Below, piece by piece: positions 1-8,443 of a DNA stretch of 64,000 nucleotides. A model generated the notes under the pieces. The model was given only the letters and a program-made list of their open reading frames with translations, searched no databases and was not told the origin of the DNA. The stretch's first letter is position 1, and every line of letters begins with the position of its first letter. The translations under genes were made by a program, and so were the position numbers. Origin of the DNA: a virus; the IMG/VR virus record IMGVR_UViG_3300046471_000128, positions 43,510 through 107,509 of that record, one strand, 5' to 3'.

Positions 1-1241
1 CACTTGCTCACCTGCTGGCCCACGTAGCTGCCGTATTTCGCCATGACCGCGGCGCGCACGGTGTCGAGCACTATGCCGTTATCGGTCGAGATATTCAGGT
101 CCGTGATGACCTGCGTGGCGTCCCACTGGTAGTTCTCGCTGTCGTAGAGCGTGCCGGGCACGTTCCCCACGCCGATGCTCGTGATAGGCGTCACGCGCGC
201 GTTGACGTAGCGCGGCGCGGAGTTGGTGAACGGCGTCCAATCGCTGCTGCCCACCAGCCGGTAATCGGCTTCGAGCGCCACCGAGTTGTTCTCGAAGCTG
301 CCGCTTTTCGTGCTGACGGAATACAGGCCGCTCGGGAAGTTGAAGTCCACCCGCACGGCCTCGACGTTGCCCTGCGTGGCAAACGTAAGGTAGCTGCCGT
401 CCTTGGGCAGCTTCACTTGCTTCGAGTAGGGCGTGATGACGGAGCTGAACCAGTCGATCGGCGCCTGCATCGGGTCGCCAAGCCGGGTCTGCACCGAGAC
501 TTCCGAGAATTCGGAGAGGTCGCGGTCATTGATCTTGATGCCCGAGATGGACGCGATCGGCCCCTCCCCGGCATTGATCAACATGTAGAGGATCTGGTTG
601 TTGCCGTCGGCTTCGGTATGGACGCCGATTACGTTGCCGGCGGTGCGGAACGTGCCGTAGGCGACCGGCGTCGGGATCATTTCCGCCGCGGTGTTCTTCG
701 CGCCGTCGGCGCCGTAGGTGGAGCTGGCAGCCAGGCCGCTATTGGTGTTGACGGTGGCGACCGCCGGCGGCAGCACTGCGTTGAGCAGCATGGAGCCGGC
801 GATCGTGACGGCGGCGGCCACACCCGCCTGCACCATCGCGAAGGTGGTGCCCAGGCCCGCGGCGGCCGCTGCCGACGCACTGGCCGCACCCGTATAGGCG
901 GCCGCTGCCAGCCCGCCCGTGTAGACCGAGGCGACCGCAATCGCGATCATCCCGACGATCCGGAAGATGCCCTTGCCACCGCCGCCCTGCGGGACCGGGC
1001 AGATCACGATGAAATCGTTGGGCTGAAGACGCGTCTTGGCGAAGCGCTCGCGATCGATAGCGAGGCCGTTGAGCGACACAACCACATCGGTCGCTTCGCC
1101 CAGCGGCAGATAGCGATCAAGCGTGTAGGTCTTGCGCCACTTCCATTGCTCCTCGCGCACGTCGCGCATCGGCTCGAACGGGTTGGTGATCCGTCGAACC
1201 TTCACAAACTCCGCCGCCTTCTTACCCTTCGATGTATTCAT
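1..1241 (-). CDS. Tail-tip attachment protein J (partial, C-terminus outside window)
   Basis: The reading frame is open from an ATG at 1241 to the left edge. The start overlaps the end of the NlpC/P60 gene by 20 bp. The first ~85 residues (LNGLAIDRERF, then LQPNDFIVICPVPQGGGG) resemble the ubiquitin-like segment seen in lambda gpI or the N-terminus of J proteins. A long Ala/Gly-rich hydrophobic stretch (about residues 90-155) follows, then beta-rich sequence typical of central tail-tip J proteins. In lambda-like tails J caps the tail and contacts the host receptor. No separate gpI gene exists between K and J, so its role may be carried by this N-terminus. The receptor-binding C-terminus cannot be judged. 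Confidence 0.88.
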   Translation of the reverse strand, partial: MNTSKGKKAAEFVKVRRITNPFEPMRDVREEQWKWRKTYTLDRYLPLGEATDVVVSLNGLAIDRERFAKTRLQPNDFIVICPVPQGGGGKGIFRIVGMIAIAVASVYTGGLAAAAYTGAASASAAAAAGLGTTFAMVQAGVAAAVTIAGSMLLNAVLPPAVATVNTNSGLAASSTYGADGAKNTAAEMIPTPVAYGTFRTAGNVIGVHTEADGNNQILYMLINAGEGPIASISGIKINDRDLSEFSEVSVQTRLGDPMQAPIDWFSSVITPYSKQVKLPKDGSYLTFATQGNVEAVRVDFNFPSGLYSVSTKSGSFENNSVALEADYRLVGSSDWTPFTNSAPRYVNARVTPITSIGVGNVPGTLYDSENYQWDATQVITDLNISTDNGIVLDTVRAAVMAKYGSYVGQQVSK

Positions 1242-1614
1242 AGAACCCGTCGATCCGTTTTTCCCACTCCGAGAGCCGCTCGACCGTCACGCCGCCCGAT
1301 GGCTCCCACGCATGAATGAATAACCCGTTACTCACCGTATAGCCGACATGACACACCTCGCGGCCGATCTTGAAGAAGATCATCGAGCCGATCTTCGGGC
1401 CCGGCAGCCGGCGCCAGAACTCGCGCGAGGTAATCATCAGCGCGTGCGTCGCGCCGCTGTCGTTCGGCGTTTTATAGTCAGGCACAACCTGGCCCGTCGC
1501 GCGGTGGATCAGAAACTTGACGAGGCCGTAACAATCGAACTCGTCGGGGCCGCGGCCGCCGCGTTTGAACGGCGTGCCGATCAGGTCAACGTAGGTAACG
1601 GGTGACTTATCCAT
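1222..1614 (-). CDS. NlpC/P60-family tail assembly protein (lambda gpK-like)
   Basis: The protein has 130 residues. IGTPFKRGGR is followed by EFDCYGLV, where the Cys is the expected nucleophile of NlpC/P60 cysteine peptidases. A second motif, CHVGYT, supplies the catalytic His. Proteins of this family sit between gpL and gpI/gpJ in lambda-like tail modules and act as tail-tip assembly factors or peptidoglycan peptidases. The lambda K homologue has an extra Mov34 domain; this one is the NlpC/P60 domain alone. The ATG start lies inside a copy of the genome's recurrent dyad motif, and its first codons (ATGGATAAGTCACCC) are that motif. Confidence 0.88.
   Translation of the reverse strand: MDKSPVTYVDLIGTPFKRGGRGPDEFDCYGLVKFLIHRATGQVVPDYKTPNDSGATHALMITSREFWRRLPGPKIGSMIFFKIGREVCHVGYTVSNGLFIHAWEPSGGVTVERLSEWEKRIDGFYEYIEG
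1591..1612 (-). promoter_or_regulatory. Copy of the recurrent ATAAGTnAC/GTnAC dyad
   Basis: On the minus strand this reads GGATAAGTCACCCGTTACC, a match to the dyad seen at over 20 gene boundaries. It overlaps the start of the NlpC/P60 gene, so if it is a promoter or operator it would serve the J gene or act on transcript passage. Confidence 0.5.
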
Positions 1615-1615
1615 T

Positions 1616-2251
1616 TTACGCTACGACGAGGTTGCTTGAAACCAGATTTGGCGAGCCGCCGAAGTTGATGACGTTGTTGTGGGCGCGGCACCCCATCGCG
1701 CCGCCGAGCGTGCGGTCGCAGCTCGCGAGGCTACCGTTGTAGCGGCAGGTGCGCGCGTCCTTGTAGACCCACTGGCAGAAGTCGCGCCGTTGCAGGCGGC
1801 GCGGGAACTGCTTGGTGAGCGCATTCTCGGCACCGAGCGTCCACGAGGCGACGTAGTTGTCCACCGCCCCCGTGACGATGACGAAGTGCTCCTCGACGTC
1901 GGGCGCCTCGTTGAGGCCGCCGGCCTGACACACGCGAATCGTCACCGGAAAGTCGGTGCCGCCGTCGTGGTCGTTCATCAGCTTGATGAGCGCGCCCGCG
2001 TAGTCGATGAGCGACACGGTGATCTGCGGCGCGCTGCCGGCCACCGTCTTGAGGTCCAGCGAGAACTGCATCGGCTCGTAGGTGATGCCCTGCCGCACGA
2101 CCGACTCGGTGTTGTTCACGAGGTAACGCGTTTCGGTCACGGCGCCCGTGGTCGGATCGATCACCCCCATGTCGAGGAAGGCGAGATAGGGAACGTCAGA
2201 ACCGATCCGGTTCTTCTCGATGATGCTGGCAACGGAGATTTGAGCGGGCAT
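1616..2251 (-). CDS. Minor tail protein L-like (tail-tip, Cys-rich C-terminus)
   Basis: The protein has 211 residues and lies in the M-L-K order. The C-terminal third carries four Cys in the pattern FCQW, TCRY, SCDRTL and GCRAHNN, followed by INFGGSP. This is the arrangement of lambda gpL-type proteins, whose C-terminal Cys residues bind an iron-sulfur cluster. The N-terminal part is beta-rich and corresponds to the tail-ring part of gpL. The stop codon is two bases from the next ATG, so translation is coupled to the K-like gene. The family call rests on both the Cys pattern and gene order. Confidence 0.85.
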   Translation of the reverse strand: MPAQISVASIIEKNRIGSDVPYLAFLDMGVIDPTTGAVTETRYLVNNTESVVRQGITYEPMQFSLDLKTVAGSAPQITVSLIDYAGALIKLMNDHDGGTDFPVTIRVCQAGGLNEAPDVEEHFVIVTGAVDNYVASWTLGAENALTKQFPRRLQRRDFCQWVYKDARTCRYNGSLASCDRTLGGAMGCRAHNNVINFGGSPNLVSSNLVVA

Positions 2252-2620
2252 TTAAGCCTCCTGCAACTTGAAGGTGACGGACCAGAGCGCTACGCCGCCC
2301 GCGCCCGAGTAGGCCCACTGCAGCGTGGAGTCCTCGGTGAAGCGCACGAGCACGAGATCCTTCGAGACGGGGTGCGTGAAGTTGAAGATCGCACTGCCCC
2401 CGTGCATGGCGTCGAAGTGCGCATCGACGGCGGCGCGCTGGGCGTCGCTGAAGTCGGTGAACCCGCAGGTGAACGTGCGCCGCGGCTTGCGCGTGTGCTT
2501 CGGGCGCGAGACGACGTAGCCGCCGTCCATCTTGGCGACCATCGCGGGGTTTTCTTTCTCCTGCTGGAATTTGCTCGAGTCCAGCAGGTCGTTGAGTGGC
2601 AAATAGCTGTAGGTGGTCAT
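2252..2620 (-). CDS. Minor tail protein M-like (distal tail)
   Basis: The protein has 122 residues. It has the size, position (directly after the tape measure, before L) and sequence style of lambda gpM/HK97 gp17-type distal tail proteins: TFTCGFTDFSDAQRAAVDAHF, then FNFTHP, then WSVTFKLQEA at the C-terminus. It probably forms the ring joining tail tube and tail tip. The start ATG overlaps the tape-measure stop (ATGA), which indicates translational coupling. Confidence 0.84.
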   Translation of the reverse strand: MTTYSYLPLNDLLDSSKFQQEKENPAMVAKMDGGYVVSRPKHTRKPRRTFTCGFTDFSDAQRAAVDAHFDAMHGGSAIFNFTHPVSKDLVLVRFTEDSTLQWAYSGAGGVALWSVTFKLQEA

Positions 2621-5600
2621 TTCAGTGCGCCTTTCATACCGTCGCGGAAGGAACCCGGCTGGCTTGCCGCGGTGAGCACAACGTCAAGGATCATCTTCTG
2701 GCCGTCAAAGCGCGGCGACCCCTGCTGCTGACCCTGCACGCTCTGGCCGGTCTGGTTGATAACGTTCACGACTACGCCGCCGGCGCCGCCCGACTGCTGC
2801 TGTTGCTGGCCGCCGGTGATCGTCACGGGAATGCTGCGGCCGTCGGGCAACGGCACGAACGCCTCGTTCATCGAGCCTTCGCCGTAGACCGCGACCTGCG
2901 GGCTGTCGGCGATGCCGCCGTTCGCATACTTGCGCAGCGACATCGGGCCGAACTCGGTCATGATCCCGCCGTCGGCGAACTTGTATTGGCTGCTCATCTG
3001 GCCGCCGGTGTAGTTCCAGTTGCCGAGCGTGTTGGTGCCGCCCTGCACGCCCATCAGCGTCGACGGCGCCTGCATCGAGGCGGTCTGCGAGAGCATGCCC
3101 TCGGTGGCCGAACCGGCGCCACCGAAGTAGGCCGACGCGAGCGCGCCCGCGATCGAGCCGAGCGCACCGCCGATGCCACCGCCACCGCCCGAGGTTGCCT
3201 GGATCTGCGAGAGCGCGGCCGCGGCGTATTGCGCAGCCTGCCCGAGCGTCATCAGGGAGTTTTGGGTGGTCGTCTCGGTGGTCTGCACGACCATCAGGTT
3301 TTTCACGTTGTCTTCGAGGGTCGTGCTGTAGTGCTCGCCCGCGCCGAAGAGCTTCGTGAACATGCCCCCGACTGCATCGAGCGGACCCTTGAGCATCGCG
3401 GGGAGCGCGCTGCCGGCGCCCTCGGCGGCCGCGGTTGTGCCGCGCCCCTCGTTCTTGCCGTTGCCGCCGATTACCCCGACGAAACCCTTTGTGAGTCCGT
3501 CGAACATCTGCTGCAGGCCCCCGCCCATGCTCTTCTGGAGCGAAATCTTCAGCATGTCGGTGGCGATGCCTTCGAGCAGCTTGCCGAACTGCATCTTGCC
3601 GGTGGTCACCATCGAGACGAAGGTGTCGATGGTCGAGTTGGCCCAGCCGGTCGAGGCGTTCTCCATCTGATTGGTGGTGTCGCCCCACTTCTGCGCCAAT
3701 TGCTCCATCGGCGTTTCCATCTTCTTGAGCCAGCTCGCGTGCTCAACCGCACGGCGCTGTTCAATGATAGCTTGCTCGACATCAACCTTGCCGCCGAGCT
3801 TGCGCACCGCGTCGAGCCTTGCAGCGTCTTCCTTCTCCCACGCCTCGCGGGCAATGCGGAACTCCTCCTCCAGCTGGTCCCGCTTGTTCTGGATCAGCTG
3901 CGCGTTGATGGCGGCGGTGTCCTTGCCAAGCCCGCGCGTGTAGTCGACCAGATCCTTCGTCGGCGCGACCAGCAAGAGCTTGCGTTCTTCCTCGGTGATG
4001 CTCGCGACCGCCTTCGCCGCGTTAAGCCCCGTGACGTGGATCTTGTCGAGGTAGTTGAGCATTCGCTCGTTATTGGCGCCGGGCTTGGTCGTGTAGTCGC
4101 CCGAGGCAAGCAGGTCCAGCGAGCGCTTGAGCTCGTCCTCGGCCGGTGCGAGCTTCTTCTTGATCTGCGCGAGCTGCTCCTTCGCCTTGGTGACGATTTC
4201 GAGCGCCGTCTTGTCGTCGATGAGCTCCTGGACCCTCGGGTCGCTCATGCTCGGGCTGGACTTGCCACCGCCCTTGCCGTGCGTGACGTAATCGAGCTGG
4301 CCGGCGTCGACCATCTCCTTCACCTGGAGCTCGACGCCCTTGCGAAGTTGCTCGTAGTCGGTCGCGCCCGTCTGGATCTGACGCAGCTGCTCGGTGGCGC
4401 CCGCCAACTGCACCTTGACGTGATCGAGGCTCTTTTCGAGGAAGTCGGTCGGCGCCGCGGTGTGGCCGCCGTTGTTCTTTGGCGCGACGAACTCGTTCGG
4501 CGCGGCGAGCGCGACGCCCTGCCCCTGTGCGTTGGCGATCTCGTCGGTCAGGCGCTTTTGCTCGCGCGCGGCGGCGATAGCCTGCGCCTGAGCTTCCTTG
4601 CCCGTGCCGAACCCTGCGGCAATCGCTGCGTTGATCCTGTCGCGGCTGGCCGTGAGCACCTTCACGCGCTCATCGGTCGCGGTGATCTGCGCGGCGTGGT
4701 TGTCGGCCGTCAGTTGCTTTTGCAGCGCGATGTATTCGGCCGAGTCCTTCTTCATGCCGGCGGTGCGCTTCTCGAACGCCTGCTGGCGCTCAGCGTTGAG
4801 CTTCGACGAGTTCGCCGTGATGTTCGAGAGCGCGGCTTCCGAGTCCTGCTCGTATTTGCTCGCGAACTTGTTGGCGTTGAGCGCCGCGTTCTGCTGGTCA
4901 ACCGCACCCTGCGCCTGGTCGCGCGCAGCCTTCATGTCGCTGGCGCCCTTCTGCAGCAGCGCGATCTTTGCGCGCATCGCCTTGATCTCGGGGTCGTCCT
5001 CGCCCCGCGCGCCAATAAACTCGCCCTGCTCGTTGGCGCCCGACTTGCGCTGATTGATCTGCGACTCGAGGAGCGAAATCTCAGCCTGCTTGTTCTTCAG
5101 TGTGTCGTTGAGGTTGTCAACGGTCTTCTGGCTCGCGTCGCCCTTGGCGATGATGTTCTTGATGTTCGCGGCGTCGGCGGCGGCCTGCGCGGCGGCGCGC
5201 GCGTGGTCGCGATACTTGTCCCACAGCGCGATGCCGCCGATGATCGCCAGCGAGACGAGCCCGATCCAGCCACCCAGCGCGTTGAACGCGAACTGCAGGC
5301 CCATGATGCCGGTCTTGAGCGCCGCCGCGCCGAAGGTCATCTCCGTCATGTTGGCGATCGCGCGGCGCTCGGCGGCGATCTTGGCAGCCAGTGCGGCGTT
5401 CGCTTCGACGAGCGCGGCGTTTCCTGCGCTGGTCGCGACGTTGAGCTCCTGCTGGGCAGCGGTAGCGGCCGTCTCTTCGGCAATCGCCTGGCGCAGCAGG
5501 TTGTTTCGCTCGGTGAGCGCGACGGCTTCCTTCTCGAGCAGCGCGATTTCAGCCCGGAACGACACCAGCCCGCGCTCCATCTCTTCGGTGAGGCGCGCCT

Positions 5601-7092
5601 GCGCGGCATACTCTGCGGCGGTGGCTGAGTTCGACGCCATGCCCATCTGGGCGCGCTTGTATTGCTCGGCGAGCAGCGCTGCGCTGTAGCCCGCTTCGGC
5701 GGCCGTGAGCTCCTCGAAGAGAGCGATCTTCGCGGCGAGCACTTTCGCGTTGCCCTCGATCTCCTTCTGGTATTCCGCCTGGCGCGCGGCGTCGATCGCG
5801 GCGTAGCGCTTGTCGTTGGCGACCATGAGTTGCTGGTTCGCCGCGATTTCGCGGGCGAGCGCTTCCTGTCGCAATTCGCTTTCCATCGCGATCGAGTCGC
5901 GGCGCGCCTGGTCGGCGGCGAGGATCTGCTCGGTCACCGAGAGCTTCTTGGCGGCCACCACGCCCTCTGAGGCAATCGCATTCGCCGCATACTCGCGGTA
6001 AGCGGTCACGATGCCCGCGAGCGCGTTACGCGTGCCATTCAGCCAGCTCGCGACCACCGTCACGCTGAAGGCGGCGAGCACGACCTTGCCGAGCTCAAGC
6101 AGCTGCGGCAGGTATTCCTGCAGCGTGGTGCGTCCCTCATGGAAGAGGCCAATCATCGAGACGAACTGGTCGCTTAGGCCCTTGGCCCACTCGTGCGCCT
6201 GGGGCGTGCCGAAAAGCCCCATGATGTCGTTGAGCTCGTCCTTGGTCGCCTTGAAGAAGCCGGAATCGGCCACGTCCATCTTGAACAAGTCCCAGCGCGT
6301 GTTCAGCTTTTCGAGCGTCCCGAGCCACGTCTGCATCTGCGCCGCGCCCGCGCCCGCCGAGTCGTTGGCGAACACCGCGAGCATCTTCTTGATCGCCATT
6401 TCGGACGACACGGTGCCTTTGGAGATCGCCTTGGTGAGCTCGCCCATCGTCATGCCCATGCCCGTCGCCATCGCTTGCGCGGCGCCCGGCACGGCCTGGG
6501 AAAGCTGCATGCGCAGTTCTTGCAGCGAGACGACGCCCTTGCCGGCCATCTGCTGAATGGCGAGCGACGCGCTCTTCAACTGTTCGGAGCCACCGCCGTA
6601 TTTCGCCACTTCATTGAGCAGCGCCGTCATCGAGCCCTTCATCGGGTCGATGCCGACCGTCTTGAACTTGACGAAGGTGTCGGTGAGCGCCTGGAGCTTG
6701 AACGGAACGTTCTGCTCAAGGTTCAGGATGAAATTCTTGCCGAGTGTCGCGTCGGCGGCGCGCCCCGCGTCGGTAGCCGCCGACGAGAGCCCCTTCAACA
6801 CGACCTGAAGCTTCTCGATCTCGCCCGAGGTTTCGAGGATGGCTTTCGGGAGCGACAGGAAGACGCTATCGAGGTCCATCAGGGCGAACTTCACTGCCCC
6901 GATGGTGGTCACCCACTGGTGGAAGGTGACACCGGCCGAGTTGATCTTCGTCTCGATCGCCTTGACCGCCTGGCCGGTGCTCTCGAATTGTGCTTCGAGG
7001 GCCTTGAGCTGCGCGGAGCTTGCCTGCGCGGTGACCCGGAAGCCCGAGTCGTCAAGGATCAGGTTATAGCCAATGTTCTCGAGGGTGCTCAT
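2617..7092 (-). CDS. Tape measure protein
   Basis: This is the longest gene of the window at 1491 residues. Residues ~60-260 match the style of the phage tape-measure domain (KLQVVLKGL, then SLQELRMQLSQAVPGA). Long Ala/Glu/Gln-rich coiled coils fill most of the rest. A hydrophobic stretch lies at about residues 592-622 (LGGWIGLVSLAIIGGIALW). The Gly/Gln-rich C-terminus contains AVYGEGSMNEAFVPLPDGRSI, a motif common near tape-measure ends. The protein sets tail length and occupies the tail lumen until DNA ejection. At roughly 0.15 nm per helical residue it would predict a tail somewhat over 200 nm; this is inference. Confidence 0.96.
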   Translation of the reverse strand: MSTLENIGYNLILDDSGFRVTAQASSAQLKALEAQFESTGQAVKAIETKINSAGVTFHQWVTTIGAVKFALMDLDSVFLSLPKAILETSGEIEKLQVVLKGLSSAATDAGRAADATLGKNFILNLEQNVPFKLQALTDTFVKFKTVGIDPMKGSMTALLNEVAKYGGGSEQLKSASLAIQQMAGKGVVSLQELRMQLSQAVPGAAQAMATGMGMTMGELTKAISKGTVSSEMAIKKMLAVFANDSAGAGAAQMQTWLGTLEKLNTRWDLFKMDVADSGFFKATKDELNDIMGLFGTPQAHEWAKGLSDQFVSMIGLFHEGRTTLQEYLPQLLELGKVVLAAFSVTVVASWLNGTRNALAGIVTAYREYAANAIASEGVVAAKKLSVTEQILAADQARRDSIAMESELRQEALAREIAANQQLMVANDKRYAAIDAARQAEYQKEIEGNAKVLAAKIALFEELTAAEAGYSAALLAEQYKRAQMGMASNSATAAEYAAQARLTEEMERGLVSFRAEIALLEKEAVALTERNNLLRQAIAEETAATAAQQELNVATSAGNAALVEANAALAAKIAAERRAIANMTEMTFGAAALKTGIMGLQFAFNALGGWIGLVSLAIIGGIALWDKYRDHARAAAQAAADAANIKNIIAKGDASQKTVDNLNDTLKNKQAEISLLESQINQRKSGANEQGEFIGARGEDDPEIKAMRAKIALLQKGASDMKAARDQAQGAVDQQNAALNANKFASKYEQDSEAALSNITANSSKLNAERQQAFEKRTAGMKKDSAEYIALQKQLTADNHAAQITATDERVKVLTASRDRINAAIAAGFGTGKEAQAQAIAAAREQKRLTDEIANAQGQGVALAAPNEFVAPKNNGGHTAAPTDFLEKSLDHVKVQLAGATEQLRQIQTGATDYEQLRKGVELQVKEMVDAGQLDYVTHGKGGGKSSPSMSDPRVQELIDDKTALEIVTKAKEQLAQIKKKLAPAEDELKRSLDLLASGDYTTKPGANNERMLNYLDKIHVTGLNAAKAVASITEEERKLLLVAPTKDLVDYTRGLGKDTAAINAQLIQNKRDQLEEEFRIAREAWEKEDAARLDAVRKLGGKVDVEQAIIEQRRAVEHASWLKKMETPMEQLAQKWGDTTNQMENASTGWANSTIDTFVSMVTTGKMQFGKLLEGIATDMLKISLQKSMGGGLQQMFDGLTKGFVGVIGGNGKNEGRGTTAAAEGAGSALPAMLKGPLDAVGGMFTKLFGAGEHYSTTLEDNVKNLMVVQTTETTTQNSLMTLGQAAQYAAAALSQIQATSGGGGGIGGALGSIAGALASAYFGGAGSATEGMLSQTASMQAPSTLMGVQGGTNTLGNWNYTGGQMSSQYKFADGGIMTEFGPMSLRKYANGGIADSPQVAVYGEGSMNEAFVPLPDGRSIPVTITGGQQQQQSGGAGGVVVNVINQTGQSVQGQQQGSPRFDGQKMILDVVLTAASQPGSFRDGMKGALK

Positions 7093-7102
7093 CTTCGTCC
7101 TG

Positions 7103-7797
7103 TTACTCGGTTGGACGGGCCACCATCGCCTTCAGCTCTGCGAAGCCCGCTTCGTCTCGCTCCGCCTTCAGCGGGTCGATCACTTCATCTTTGGCCGGGA
7201 AAACCTCGGCTCGGAGCTTGGCTTCGTATGCCTGGCAGGCTTCGCCGCTCTGCCGGTTTACGTGCAACATCAGGGCACGGAGATCAGTCTCCGCGAGCAG
7301 CCGGTTGATGTTGCGGTTGAGGGTCCAGAAAGCGCGAATGGGAAGCTGCATCACTTCCCAATAGGTCATGCCGTAGTGCAGCTGGACCCGGGTAAAGATC
7401 AGCCCGAAGTCGAGTTCTTCGGGCTTTGCCTCACCAGCTGCGGTTACTTTTTTTCGTCACCCTCGGCGCCGGCCGACGCGTCTTTCGCGTCGGGATCGAA
7501 CATGCCGCGAATGAACGCGGTCAGGATGCCGAGCTTCTCGAGCGGCAGCTTGTTGAGCACGTCTTCCGGCACCTCCGGCACCGCGCGCTTGATCGAGGCG
7601 ATCATTTCGGCGAGTTGGATCTTCGGATCGGTCACCCCTTCGAGGCGCTCGGCCGCGAGGTTCGTTTCGATGAAGTCCTCGACATTCATTTCGCGCACGT
7701 CATATGAGACACCGCCCAGCGTGATCTGGCGTTGCGGGGCCTTCGTCGGCAGCGTGTCGAGGTTCAGAATCTTGATGTTTCCGGCATTCTTGGTCAT
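7103..7797 (-). CDS. Tail assembly chaperone GT fusion, made by -1 frameshift
   Basis: The zero-frame gene (7444-7797) ends GAA AAA AAG TAA. A -1 slip on A_AAA_AAG (7453-7447) enters a frame that stays open through GTA ACC GCA into MTYWEVMQLP and stops at 7103, giving a fusion of about 231 residues. This copies the lambda G/GT arrangement just upstream of the tape measure, where GT recruits tube protein onto the tape measure. The downstream part (88 residues from an internal ATG at 7369) has no clear ribosome binding site of its own, so the frameshift is the likely route of expression. Observed: heptamer, open frame and hairpin. Inferred: function. Confidence 0.87.
7401..7453 (-). promoter_or_regulatory. 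Programmed -1 ribosomal frameshift signal
   Basis: The slippery heptamer A_AAA_AAG lies at 7453-7447. It is followed after 21 nt by a perfect 9-bp stem with a 7-nt loop (7425-7417 pairs with 7409-7401; AGCCCGAAG against CTTCGGGCT). The zero-frame stop TAA is immediately after the heptamer. A_AAA_AAG is a classic bacterial -1 slip sequence, and tail chaperone genes are its best-known phage setting. Confidence 0.88.
7444..7797 (-). CDS. Tail assembly chaperone G (zero-frame product)
   Basis: The protein has 117 residues. It has a phage tail-chaperone style N-terminus (TLGGVSYDVREMNVEDFIE) and a helical middle that ends in an acidic, lysine-tailed C-terminus encoded by the slip site. It lies between the tail tube and tape measure genes, exactly where lambda gpG sits. 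It is the majority product; a minority of ribosomes shift to make the GT fusion. It should be absent from mature virions if it behaves like lambda gpG. Confidence 0.88.
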   Translation of the reverse strand: MTKNAGNIKILNLDTLPTKAPQRQITLGGVSYDVREMNVEDFIETNLAAERLEGVTDPKIQLAEMIASIKRAVPEVPEDVLNKLPLEKLGILTAFIRGMFDPDAKDASAGAEGDEKK

Positions 7798-7815
7798 GGT
7801 GTTCTCGATGTAGGC

Positions 7816-7836
7816 AGGCCGGCATTACGCCGGCCT
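7816..7836 (-). terminator. Hairpin between tail tube and chaperone genes
   Basis: A perfect 8-bp GC stem (AGGCCGGC/GCCGGCCT) with a 5-nt loop lies between the tube gene and the chaperone start. There is no U-tract, so it may be an mRNA-processing or attenuation hairpin rather than a full terminator. High tube expression relative to chaperone would fit. Confidence 0.5.
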
Positions 7837-7837
7837 T

Positions 7838-7859
7838 GATATGTCACCCGTAACTCATC
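7838..7859 (-). promoter_or_regulatory. Copy of the recurrent dyad upstream of the chaperone gene
   Basis: The minus strand reads GATGAGTTACGGGTGACATATC, a diverged copy of the ATAAGTnAC/GTnAC dyad, placed between the tube stop and the hairpin. Confidence 0.5.
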
Positions 7860-7872
7860 TACGGGGCAGAAC

Positions 7873-8388
7873 TTACGGCGTCGGGGCGCCGCCAATACCG
7901 AACAGCTCCTTCGTGGCCGGGTCCGGGTAACCGGTGAAGGTCACGTCGAAGATCCGTTCCTTTTCGACTTCGTAGGCGAAGTTCATGCCGCCCGACGTCG
8001 CCGCCAAGGGAATCACGAAGTCTTCGCTGTAGTCGGTCGCGTCCTTGCCGATCGGGTGCAGGCGCAGCTCGCCCGCGATCGACAGCAAGTCCACGCCGAT
8101 GCCCGAGGTCACGATCGCCTTCTTGTCGCTGCCCGTGCCCGTGATCGACGCGCCCGGCATCGTTGCCACCAGGTTGTCCAGCGTGGTTTCAGCCAACGGC
8201 ACCTTCACCGACACGTCGCGGGACATGATGATTTCGTTGACGGTCGACTTGCCGAACTGGTCGATGTTGACCTTGTGGGTCTGCGTCGCCACGGTCACCT
8301 GAACGCCACCTTGTGTGTAACCCAGGTCCACGCCCTTGTAGAAGACGGCGCACACGCCCAACTTCACGTTTTTTGTATCGCTTGCCAC
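7873..8388 (-). CDS. Major tail tube protein
   Basis: The protein has 171 residues. It lies directly upstream of the chaperone pair, the fixed place of the major tail protein in siphoviruses. The sequence is beta-rich with typical tube-protein turns (VTVATQTHKVNIDQFGKSTVNEI; RDVSVKVPLAETTLDNL) and a C-terminal RIFDVTFTGYPDP strand. The start is a GTG preceded by AAGGAG at good spacing. It should be the second most abundant virion protein. The family is inferred from position and strand pattern. Confidence 0.86.
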   Translation of the reverse strand: MASDTKNVKLGVCAVFYKGVDLGYTQGGVQVTVATQTHKVNIDQFGKSTVNEIIMSRDVSVKVPLAETTLDNLVATMPGASITGTGSDKKAIVTSGIGVDLLSIAGELRLHPIGKDATDYSEDFVIPLAATSGGMNFAYEVEKERIFDVTFTGYPDPATKELFGIGGAPTP

Positions 8389-8420
8389 TCAAAACTCCTT
8401 TGCAAAGAGGTCAGCGGCTA

Positions 8421-8443
8421 CAGTAAGTAACCGGTGCCTTATC
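8421..8443 (-). promoter_or_regulatory. Recurrent dyad upstream of the tail tube gene
   Basis: The minus strand reads GATAAGGCACCGGTTACTTAC, followed by TGTAG. It starts just after the upstream gene's stop codon and about 35 bp before the tube GTG, a suitable place for a promoter or operator. Confidence 0.55.

Noticed and set aside
2596-5628. Plus-strand frame of 1010 codons opposite the tape measure
   Set aside because: It is a GC-bias shadow of the tape-measure gene: Arg/Leu/Val-rich, no domain, and entirely antisense to a well-supported gene.
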